Below, in pieces: positions 40,201 through 52,200 of a stretch of DNA of 64,000 nt. The stretch's first letter is position 1. Each line of letters starts with the position of its first letter. Below the pieces are notes generated by a model. It did not search any database. It saw only the letters and a program-made list of their open reading frames with translations, and was not told where the DNA came from. The stretch spans positions 18,292,501 through 18,356,500 of the forward strand of contig OX387200.1 in assembly GCA_947561715.1 (NCBI GenBank), in the 5' to 3' direction. This stretch comes from Ascidia mentula (lineage: Eukaryota; Chordata; Ascidiacea; Phlebobranchia; Ascidiidae). A program made the position numbers and the translations under genes.

Positions 40201-43200
40201 TGTAGCTAGTGACTGTAATTGTTAAGGTATAACCACCTATGTGCACGGTAGTATTAAATTCATGTACCTAGAACAATCTGTGTGAAGTTACTGTACTCAA
40301 TTTTCACAGCTATAACAGTTGGAATACGGCGGGTAATAAGGAAAGACATTTTCAAGCGGAAAAGTGATGGTTAGGTTAACATTTAAATTGTCTATTTGTA
40401 AAGGATTTACACCCTGTTTGTAAAGGACATTGTACACACTCTGTAAAAAAGGAGGAGGTGCTAGTTAAACTTACATTCAGCGCCAATATGTTTTTTAGTG
40501 TTTACGATTTTTTTTAAAACCTATAAAAATGCCCGTTTTGGAAGCCGTGTGCCAATTGCGTCACACGCCGACATTAGAAACCGTAGTGAGTCATAAAGCG
40601 TGCTGGTAGGTGTAAAATTTCGACTGGGTTTACATTAAAAACGACAGGACGTGGGATATTGCCCAGTGTCACCCAACACGTCTCGACACGTGCCATAGTT
40701 GTTACCCCCAACGTAAACCACTATTCGCAAACAATAGAACACCGATGACGCATTGGTTTGGTTCAGGAATAGCTCGATTTTTGTCCAACGGACCCTCTCG
40801 ATTTTCATGGGGCTCAAATTTTGTTTGTATTGGAAGCTTTTACGAGCTTCTGAATCACTTCTACGATCACAAATCGAACCTACTCGATGGTCATCCACGG
40901 TTGTCCACAAGTGGTCACCTTCAAAGGATCGTTCCTTTGTGGTTTAACTTATAGCGTGAAGCGTTGGTAGAACGATTCTTCCCCCTTTAAACTGATATCT
41001 TCTTGTGTAAACTTACGTCTGTTTTACTGCTTGTATGCGTTTGATAAGTTGTTGAGGGGTTTATTAGAATCGTGGGTTTTTCACGAGCCTGTGTGAGAGA
41101 ACTTTCCCACGACTAATACAATATCACGTGTTGACTTTGCCTTGTTTGTTCCGATGATTCTGCGTTAATCGGTGTGTTTAGGTTTGTGGTGACACTTGAC
41201 TCTGTGGAAGTGATACAGGTGTCCCTTGTTTCCAATTTTCGCTGCCAGACTTTCGCAATTTCAGCAAGTCAGCCAATAAGGGCTAGATATAATTTCAAAT
41301 GGAAAACTTTTCGCAGCAACAGCAGCAGTGTAATGTGTTGTGCCACAATTGAGAGTTCGTCAGGGCCACAGGAGACTATAATGTAACCAAGCGAAAGGTT
41401 CCTCGTTGTTGTGTATTTATAACTACAGTCATTTTCGAAAGCCTTTGTGTGCATTTATATGTACAGGCGTCGCTACCTGTTGAAGTGGAGTGTTGACTGC
41501 TTTTCCCTAATAGACCCAACGAACCACGACCGATTCCAAGTAGAAAGAATATCTCGTGTCACTTTCGCTTCGCGGGCCAGTGCGCGCGGCTGCCGTCCCA
41601 AATAACCTGCTATAAACGACAATCTTCGTCGCTTTAATCGCGTGCCACTGTTGTAACATAACCCAACAACAGTGCGACCGTGCACTGGTTCGTTGCCTCC
41701 AAAACGCCGCTAAACGGTCTTTGATGGCGCAAATTCGCGTGTACCATCTGCACAGGTCCTGGGGTGGGGCACGGACGGTGCAGGGAGGGTCGTTTACAGC
41801 CGATGGGTGTTTTTGCGCGTCGGCGCACGCGTAGTTGCAAGCCTGACGCATGGACCGCACGTGACGCACTCCGCAAACTCGCCTCCTTTCTCCTGCATGG
41901 CCCGGTTTTACCTGTTTGCGTGCGAAGAAAGGTTGCACACCGTGGTGAACTTGGGCAACCGCGAAAACAACAACAAACCCCGCGGTAATGATCCGTTCTC
42001 ATTTCTTTTTGGAGCTTTTGCAGTGAATTTGTGAACGGCTTTGGTGTTCTTCCGCGCAATAAAACGCGTCCACGGTCGTAAGTTTGAGGCTAAAAAATAG
42101 CAGCGTTTTCCAGGCTTGTTGAAAAGCTGCTGTATGCGTGGATCGCACAGCACCCATTCGTCAAGACCTCGGATAAATACAAACACAAGTTGCGGAAACA
42201 TAAACCGTTGCCTTTACTACTACTTGTCACACCACGAAATGTAGCAGCTGTGTGCAGACTCGACCAAACTGCACGGTTTTACCGAATCGCTTCACCTGTT
42301 TTCGCCGCGCAAGACCTGACGCACTTGACCCGAGCCGAACCCTTGCTCTGTCAATCAAACTTTTCCAACCAGGGGCAATCTTACTACGCTCTGCAAGGTT
42401 TTTCGTTGTCCTGTACGCCTTTAATTGGCGTTTCGAGCCACTGAATAGTGCGTGTTTCGTTGAGACGTAATCTACACCGACGTGGAAGTGCACGGCCGAG
42501 TTTCTGGTCACGGCAATTCTAATTTACTGCTTTATTGGCTGGGGTTAAACGTTGGGGAGTTCTCAGGGCCATATTTGGCTTGCTTTGGGATGTTTTTCGG
42601 GGTGAAGTATAAAAACTGGAACCCGCGCTTGTTTGAGTTGGCCGTGCGTATAGACCCGGACCCCTAATTAGTAGAGGGTTAATTGTTTACTTTGGAGAGT
42701 CGACGGCATATGTAGGAAGCTTGTGTTATAACAATATACGTCGATTGTGCGCCACGTCGGCATGCGGAAGCCGAACTAAAGTTTGTTTTTGTGTTGATTG
42801 TAATCGCTCGGCAACTAACCTCCCCGCCAGTCTGTTGGCCGATTCGTTTGTTATTATTTTCTTTGTCCCCCAAATACTATGTATTTGCCTCCAGTTCAGG
42901 GCACTTTTCGGTAAAATCTGCAGATAAACCTAGGTTTTCTGATGATGTGAAACGTTATTAATGGGCTTTACTCTGCTTAATCACAACATCATCTTAACGG
43001 CAACCCCCTGGATCTGTCAAGGACCCGCCCTCGACCACTGTCGCCACTGACTCATCAGCATTCTTTGTGAGCAAACAATAGACAGTGACGTAGGCGTGTG
43101 CCCTTGTCGGTAGCCGAGCACAAACTCATGTTTGATCGCATGAGTCGTCATCTCACTTGCCATAATGCGGCCGGAATCTGTACATATAGAGAATCCGGTA

Positions 43201-46200
43201 TGATCTGAAGAGAAAGTCACAGCTTCGGTGTCTCGAACCTATGCTTTTGTTGCGAGAATTCGTTGCAAAAAAATTCTTAAAAACGTCGAATTCCTTCCAA
43301 TTTCAGCTTGACTCGATGTATTTCGGTGTCAGTGTCGCAATTTTGCTTTCGTAACAATTTTTTAATCGATATCAAATATTTCCGGACGATTTGCGACAGT
43401 TTCGGGATTTTTCGCCTGTCTGTGGCGTCAATCAGCATTCCTCTGCACTCCGGTTAACAGCATCAGCGACAGTAATTTGACGGAATTTGCGACAAGCCGA
43501 ACCGAGTTCACGCAGTTATTGCCCGTCTGACTGACGAGGGGTCGCCCGCCTTGAAACAACAAACAGAATTATCGTCGACTGATCGATGGCAAGGAAACCA
43601 TGGGACCGACTGTCCTACACCGTTTGCCGCACATCGAATCCGTCTTTTTGCACGCACTGACGAATAATTCCCCCGACTTGGACACCAAACTTGGTGCTCC
43701 GCAAGCCCTTAAGCGAGAGACTATCTTGGATAGAGTTACGGCGGCTTGGACCTAGGAAACCGACGTATAGTGGAAGGCTTGAGGTTGTGCAGTTGCTCGC
43801 ATGGAAGACTGGGGAAGGAAGGTGATCCAGTCGTGAGAACCAGGGCGGGGGCTGTTGTATCCCCACTGTGGTTATTGGTGTGTAGATGTAACGTGAGCTA
43901 GGTTAGAGACGTGTTGCAAGTGCCCTGTGGTGATGACATGGTGGGCGGGTGTAGTTCATGCGTATGGTTAACAGTGAGTCGGCTGCATCGGGAGGTGAGG
44001 TGTTCCACCCATGGGTGTCAAAACCAAGTAAACTGGATAGGTCTGTACTTCACGGTTATTGTTAATTTTTACAACGCCACCTCTCTGAAAGTGAGTTTCG
44101 CCTCTTGTTTTACAAATCGCATTGAACCTGTAGAAACCTTAACCTTAATTGTTCAGGTTCTAACATGCCGATACTCATGCAATTATATGGCTTAGGTAAA
44201 ATATGCTGTACAAAATATCACCCCCGCTACCTTTGTTCGCATTACCAATTTGGTGAATGAAACCCTCGGACGTCTAATCATTAATATTAACTGTTCTATT
44301 AGAATATAAATCGCCCCCGGTAATAGCAGTCTTCGCGAGGTAATTGGGTCGCATTCGCCGATCGGAGCCAAGTTAACTTCCTCATTCCGCTCTTCAACGA
44401 AATCGCTTACTTCGACCTTCTGTTGAAAGACATCAAACTGGAGTTGTCTCGCAGTTGGCAAAATCTCACACTTCTTCAACATCGGTCGCTTTGAAACAGA
44501 AGGCGGGGCGTCACCGACCCAATAACATAAGGTGTCACGTGCTGACAGCGACGTCACGTGCCTGTCGATCCGTGTCGGGTCGGCGCAGTTGGAGTCGCAA
44601 GTCGTTTGCGCGGGACTGCAGTCGGCGGAACACTCGTTGGCGATTAGAAGTCCGACTCGCGCGTGCAGCATGTTTACGAAGCGCGCGGAGGCTTTAACAG
44701 CTCGGTGGGCGTCCTTGTTAGCAAATAGTGTGGAGATAAGAGGAGTGTATATGAACAGGAGTGAAGAGCGTTGTGTTTCATTTTTGCAGTCTGAGGTAGC
44801 GTTGGAACTCAGAAAAGGAGTCCACTATATGGTATTAGTGGACCTGTAGTTTTTAGCGATTACGTCAACTACAGTTTTGTGAAACGGGTCGCGCCCGATC
44901 GTCAGGTGAGATAACGGTTCTTTAGTTTCGAACATCTCATCAATAATTCGTGACCGACCTAGGTGTCCTTCGCAGCCCAATCCGTAATAATTGATCACCG
45001 CGCGTCCATTTAAACGGTGCGCGACTCGTAATGGCACTGCAATTTATCTGTCCATCGCTTAATCGGATAACGCTAGCCAAAAAGCACCGCCCGCAAATTT
45101 CGATAGTCTTTCGTATTCTTCCTTGTACGAGCGGCTATTTCGAGGCGCGAGCACTTTCGCCGCGGGCGCAGATCAACTTAAAGTCGGCGAAAGTTTGAGT
45201 TTCGCCGTTCGCGGTTTGAGAGCGTGAAAATGAGAGCGGCCGCCTTGCTTACTTGTCCAGCGTGGCAACAAACAGATTATAGTGGTGGGTCAAGTGGATA
45301 ACCGTGAACAAAGCCTCGATATGTGAAAATGCTTAAGCGCTCGATTACAAGCGAGAACGTGGCTTTGTGTCCTTAGCTATCGCACAGGAATGTGGTGTTA
45401 TGACCTGTTATTCCTGTTGCATGCAAAAAGCTACTTATGTAAGCCCACTAATGAACCTTTGGCCTGAGCCCGAAGGAGGCGCCCCTAATATGTGCAGTGC
45501 AAACAGTTGCGCTAAGTAGCAACAGCAGTAAGTAGCGTTGACGCCCCTTTGGCATGTGAACCTTAACGCGTCGTCGCCATAGTTACCCCTTCGCATAAAA
45601 GTCACGCCTGGACGGGCACGGTTAAACGACGCGCCCGACCCATTACAGTGTTGACTTGAAAAAGGCACTTACAGAGGCGCGATCAACACTCGAAATTTAA
45701 AAAGCGCGATCTCTCCGTGGCCTCGCGGCATCAGCGAGAGAAAGGATTGCGCCACAGTAGACGTTGTCTAAACGCAGAGGTCAGCATATCACTGTAACAG
45801 GTGGAGCCAGCCGCAGAAGGAGCTGTCATAGTGGTTTATTCCGGCTGCTGTGCATTTGTTCCACAGAGATGGCTGCCAGTCTTAGTTTTGTATTGGGTGA
45901 AGGTTTATCGTTTTATCGTCACATCGGAACAGAGTGTCAAACAAGAGCGCCTAATTTGAGGAGCAAATAGAATTGGCGAGCGCTTGGCTATACGGGTGGA
46001 GTTCGACGCCCGCACGTTTAAATAAACAACCACCAGAGAAGGTTTTTGTCTGCTGCTTTAAAACTTGTTTGGCGTGGCAGGACGTTTACATTAGGTCGAG
46101 ACGTTTTTGGGGCGCACTCCCCATTCAGCGTCTGCTTGATTTAAGATAATCGACTCCCAAAAGCCTACAGGTAGGGCACAGCCATGAACAGTGACGCACG

Positions 46201-49200
46201 CACCTGCTTTAACAAGCTTTAATTGTGGATTCGCTTTAATATCGATGCCTGTCAAGTGGGTATGAGAGCTCAAAGCCGGTTTTGAGCGCAAAGGATGTGT
46301 TTAGAGTTGACGAGCGAGTGCTTTATGTGGCCTGTCAGATCGGTAGGTGGTATTTGCGCAGTTTTTGAGCTTGACAAAAGGTTAGTTATTAGTAAGGAAG
46401 TAACAAAGGTGAATTCCATGCCCGTCAATTGAATGATATTGTGTACTGTTCCCACGAATGCAAGCTACGAACAGTACGCAAATGTTGGAATGTTTGTTTA
46501 AAGTACACCTTTAAGAGACCCATGCAGTGTCGGGTATGGCCCGTGGCGAACCGTAATACTATTTTAAAAATTAATGTCAGGGCCTTTGGGCCGCGGGTGC
46601 ATTTGGTGTGAAACCTTTTCGTGTGACGTAAGACCGTCATTCATTATTGACACGCCGTGTGTTTTGTCTTCCCATTTGCAGTGTGAAAATCGCTATACTG
46701 CTATTGTGTTAAACTGCTGAGAATAACTGTTGATGCCCATCTACTCCCGAAAGAAGCGTTGTTTTTGTTGTTGGCCTTCGTTTGTGGGAAAGCGTGATGA
46801 CATTGCGTCATTGAATGACACAAGACACCACCAAGCCGTACAAAACCGCACCCGAAGCTCGCGCAGTGGCGAAAAGCCGAAAGTTCGCCGACAACAAGCA
46901 GCAAAAAGCAGCCGCGGCTCACCCGTTCCGTGGCGGATTAGCAAAGACATGGAGGTTACAAGTTGTTTACCCGACTTTCCACTTTGCTTCGTCTTCAAGA
47001 TGTCATCGCGCCCGCGCGGTAAGACTTCAGGAATTTTGCCAGTCGAATCTGCCTGCTCGCGTCGCCCGTCATCAAAGGGAGACTTAAATTTTTTAATTGC
47101 ACGTTAATCGCGGGCGAAGCGCTGTTTGTTGCGCTTGCATAACTATCTTAGCATTCTGTACACATGCGGGTTTGGCCGCCTTGGCACTACTCAGGCGCCG
47201 CGCCATACACAAACACAGGCCATTACTGCGACCACCTGACAGCACTTCAATTCGCGCGATCAACAACTTCTAAAGTTACAACTTACGTGTGATTTACCAA
47301 TCACGTCCATCTCGTTTAATCGTTGTTTACTGTGCGATTGCGCTGGCTTAAACATTTACCTGTCTTAGAATATTTTGTAATCCCTCGCGTAATCGCGGTT
47401 ATATCGGGAATTCCTATATCGGGCTGGGTCGATGAATCAGTACCGACCTAGTAATGGATGTTTCGTATTACTGATCGGTCTAAAACCGTCGGGATCTGAT
47501 ATGAGTCCGCAATGCTTATGCGAGGGATTTTCTGCCGGATCCTTAAAAAGCTCCCCCTTTAGCCCAATATGGCACCAAGTAATCCACAGTGAGCTGTTTA
47601 TATCGCGGCTACTCGGAAAAAAAGTTAAACGAAATCCCCTAATTTACCGAAGTTCTCGCTACTGTCCCGCGCTTTCGGTAAATTAGGGAAAACTACATTC
47701 ACGTGACTTCGTTTACGCGATCTTGCCTTCAGCATTTTTGTAAGTCTAAACCCGCGCGCGGAGGCCATTGCACCGAAGTTCGCGGTCGATGAGTGTTCGG
47801 CTTTGGGGCTCTCTGCGTGCCACGCAAGGCCGTGTTATTAGGCTCCTCTGTGTTTAGTGTTGCAACAAATAAACTCGATCGTGGCAATTCTGCCTCCCGC
47901 GATGATATAACCCTTCGCATTGTTTTTATCCCTCAGGGCAACGCTTTTTACGCCCTCTATACGCGGTTAAATGTGCGTTACCCATGCATGAACAACGCAA
48001 GAGCCTTATTAACGTACCGCGTGACGTCACTGCGCGCTGATTGGCTTAGCGGTAGCTGTGCGGACGTCACGTGGCCCGCAGAAAGTTGCGGTTTTGTATA
48101 ATACTCGCGCACACGCTACTACCGTCATCACATTTCATGCCCCGCAGTGAAATTCGCTACTAATCTTCTTGAGTCTGCTCGTATTTGCGATTGTTTGTCA
48201 TTTGGCTGCTCAAGAGCTAGGCGCAGACTTCGGCTCTTAGGAAAGGTTTTCTGTTGGATACAAAATGAAGAACATGTCCTGGAAATTAAAAGGCAAGTGT
48301 TCAAGGGAGTTTGTCTTAACAACGTAGGGTCGGATCAACTAAAGCAAGGGTTGTTTTTGACGAGTAAAGGTGGTGGTAAATTGTGCCAGGCAGCGCTGGA
48401 GTTTGTACCTGCATGGCGTTGTTGATTCAGTCGTAAGCGTCCCAAGTTCGCAATCCATCACGTACCGAAACCCGTGCACTCTGTACGCAGTATATATTTA
48501 GTTCGGTTTTACTGTTGTTTGTCGTCGCCCGGCGTTGAAACGACAGCGCGAAAATTCCAAGTCGGTAAGATGGATTGCGCAAGGCCGCGGCCGTTGAACT
48601 TCGCTTTATGAGCCCTCGTTAGCAATTGCGGCCCGCAAACGGTGTTATTTTGTCACGAGCACGCGCGATCGCTGCTTAGCGGAGACTCCCGCTAACGTGT
48701 TATTACCGTACGCTGTCCACTTGACGGCGTGACAGCGAATGTGGGACTTGTTTTTGTGGTGGTCGGGAGGTGTTTTGATGAAGCGCAACCACACTCAAGG
48801 TTTTTCTCCGGTCTTTGACATAACCGCGTGCGTGGAGGGCAGGGTAAGCTAAAATGAATATTTCATAGTCCCATACGTCGTGTAGCTTTCAATGCAGCCC
48901 AAGGATCGAGATTAGATCGGCCAATGTCGCGACAATCGGGGTTTCGTTCTCTTGCAAGCCTCCACGCTCAGAGACGGGCATGAATTATTAACAATGCCGT
49001 TGGATGCTGTGCGATGCCGTATACGAACCATGTTTATGCACTTTCTCCGCATTACCATCCATCCTTGTGGTTTGTGTTGAAGTATTAATGAGCCAATTTA
49101 ATATCGCCAACCGGGAGTAATGTTTGCCAAGCGCGGAAGCCAGGATGATGGGAGAAACGACACTTCTTGACGTCAGCCACAACCCGCCACTGCTACAACA

Positions 49201-52200
49201 CATGCGGGCGCTTTCTTCGACGCCTCATTTTTCGCAAACGCTTTTCCGTGGCTTCGACTCGCACCTAACCTTGTGTATTCTCGCCACAAGGGAATCGAAC
49301 GAAAAGGCTGCTTTTTGTTGAGTGCGACCGCACCGAGACATTATTGCATCGGAATTCGGATCGATTTTCTTCCCCCCAACGCGCGCCCATCAATATTTAA
49401 TAATGCTTTGAGTGGGGAGCGTTGGCGTTCTGTCGCCGCTGTGAGCACATACTGTGACAGGAAGGGTCGAGGGTCCTTGCATCTTATATGCGAGCTGCTC
49501 GGAAGATCTGCTTTGCGCACAAAGCGGATTATGTCGTAACAATAGACAGGCCCATTGCATTGGTGATCATTCGTCCCCAGAGTGCGAATTGCTTGTTGAG
49601 GACAACGTGTTAGGGTTGTAGTTTTAAGCGTTTTGTGTTCTTGAGCGAGGCAAAGGTGTGTCAACGTTGCTGATTAGTTTAAAGGGCTTTTCTGTGCGTT
49701 AATTATACGAGGCCTAGCTTTTTGTCCTAAAACTACAGCTTACTTGGCTGTCGAATTTAAGCAATTCAGTAGCACAACTCAGGAAGTTTCGATCGGTATT
49801 GTAGCGTCCAAGCGACGTCGCATTTCCTCCACAATGCATTCGATGCCTTATAAGCCGTTACATTTAATCTTAAACGTGTTTTTTATTTGCCTTAGTTAGG
49901 TGTTTTTTTCTGCACTCATTCCCGTCAAAAAATATTGCGTAACATAGTTTTAATTCAGCTTTTTATGCTTTTCCATAAATATGAAACATTGTGTGTGTCT
50001 TTTAGGTCTGATACGAGGTGCTAGCTACAAGTCCAGATCGAAGCACTGTTACGGTACCACGACTGCATCGCACCACAAGTCGGCCAGCGACAGTGACGGC
50101 TACGGCGCCGAGTTCGACGACGACATATCAGAAGGCTCAGCCTCACGCGTTACCCCAGCCATCGTAAGGGATCACGTTCCGACATCCCGAGGCGGTCCAA
50201 TGACTCTCGACGGACTTTCCAAACGCCAAAACCCGGGAAATTTAGATTTGGCGCTCGATCCTCCACACTACAGTACACCTGGAAGACGGGAGATGAGAAG
50301 AAAGTATACGCCCGGACGCAGCGACGGAGACGATTCGCCCCTCTCATCCTCTCCATCTTCGCTGGATGAGTTTGATGGTCGCTTGATGAAGGAAACGTCT
50401 ACCCCGCGGGTTTCCAAACCCCGAGCTTCTGTCAATGGTCAGTTGTAGCTGATTTATTCGAAGGAATGAAAATTTTAGCATCATGTTATTACTCATTTAT
50501 CTACACCAGATTCCACGGTAGCTTATGCGGATCACAAGAGAAGCAACTCCTTCTACGACAACAATAACAACAGCTCGAACTCATCCAAGTCAAAAGGATC
50601 TCCTGTGAAAGTGGAATCGCCGGGAGACCGACTTCCAGACTTGGCTACCATCGTGGACACTGTCACGGCGGTCAGGAGCCGATCTTCCCAAGGTTGGTCT
50701 ATTATCTGCATTATAGTAAGCATGCGTTGACTTACGGACTTGATGCTGTTCCAGCTATAGCAGTTTTAAGGTGTATACGTCAAAGCAAATTGCGCCATTG
50801 TTGTATTGATTTTGGGGTAGTGAATCACCATGTAAATATAGGAATTTAACAGGTTAACGCCCCCTTACATAATGTGTCCATTGTTGCATCCACCAGGAAG
50901 TAGCAGCGATCCAGCATCGGGATCATCCGCATCATCAACACTCGCAAAATCCGTACCCATGGTTCAGGCTGATGTTAAAGAGGAAGGCGAACCCGGCAGC
51001 GAGAACGACGAATGGGCGCAGGTTTGAATTTTATTTTGTGAAACACTGCCGAATGTATTATCTCTGATGGATTAATATGCCCCCAAGCTAATAAATTATA
51101 ATCCACTTTGTTGACACGGAATGCGGAATCCCGACCAGCGTGTTTAGTCTGTGGAGTTAATCACTGTGTACTGCTGTTACCAGATTGCCAGTATAATGTC
51201 GTCTATCGGTGGCGGTCTCAACAAAGGCCCAGTCTACGCGAAGGAGTTTGAAGAAACCTTTTGGAAAATCATGACAGGTAATTTGCTTTCAACTTAAAGT
51301 GTCTTTTCCCGCAGGCAATCTGCGCCAATTCCTAATTGCGAAACTTATTTATTGCTTTTCGTCATGGCGTGGGGGCGAATCAATGGACCCAGGCAGCGAC
51401 GTTTCAGCTGGATCGATGCGATGCAATAAATTTCCTCGAGAAATCGAAATGCATTGTCCCTGTAGGTGCCGTAAAAGTGCGAGGTCTGAATCAGGATGCG
51501 CAATTGATTCGCTCCTTAATCTGTACAAGATTTCTTCCATGAAATGTGGCAAACGTTTTTCGTAAGATTTTCGATAAAGGGCCATTTCAATCCGCACAAT
51601 AAAGGTTGCAGTTTCAAACTCTGCGACTTATAGACCGCAGCGCCTGTTTTAAGTGACCTACCCTTATAACGCCTTTGCAGCTACATCTAATAACAATTGT
51701 CGCACCTTCGGGAATCCACCTAATCCATTAAGCCGCCTTGCCCAAAATAACACCGGTCGATGCAGTCCAGCGGCACCTCTTCCAGCAAAGCGGTATAATC
51801 CTGCTCTTTGCGCAACACACAACAGGTCTCATACTTGCCCGTAAATTAAGCGGCATCTGTCCCTGTCTTATTGGTTCGTGCTCGAGTTCTCGTTAAATCC
51901 CTGCGCAGCGAGTGCCTTGCGGTGTGCGGAACAGGTGCTAGCCTTATTAAAAGGCTCCGCGCGACCCAATTCCCCGCTTTGTGATGTAGATTTACCGCGG
52001 CAGGTGCGGATGGTGCGAACCTGTGCAACTGTTGTGCAAACTCATCGTTTTTATCCCAAATTTCAACATGTGGCTTTGTGTCGGTGACTTACCAGGACAA
52101 TGCAACCACTGCATAACATTTTCTCAGGTTGAAAACTGCCGTCTGTAAAAATTGTATCAAATTTCACCAATCTGTCGCCCTAAAGAAACATTGAATAAAA

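Larger units (their letters stand above)
27051..50005. other. ANKS1 intron 16, 23 kb, with regulatory-type sequence
   Basis: It splits the ankyrin/linker half from the SAM-PTB half. Many stretches are CpG-rich compared with the other introns. Open frames up to 159 codons occur on both strands, but none shows a family motif or splice support. It holds one hAT MITE, a 15-bp perfect hairpin, seven perfect TGACGTCA sites, clustered E-boxes and a promoter-like cluster near 48.0-48.5 kb. Confidence 0.75.

Noticed and set aside
41507..42059. Overlapping minus-strand open frames of 141-143 codons
   Set aside because: Two long frames in different phases over the same CpG-rich stretch indicate composition, not coding.
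44192..44671. Minus-strand open frame of 159 codons in the ANKS1 intron
   Set aside because: No recognisable motif, no flanking splice sites in a consistent gene model, and it overlaps the E-box pair. A frame of this length can occur by chance in 23 kb of GC-richer intron.
46730..47107. Plus-strand open frame of 125 codons
   Set aside because: Accompanied by long frames in other phases, with no motif and no splice links to ANKS1 exons.
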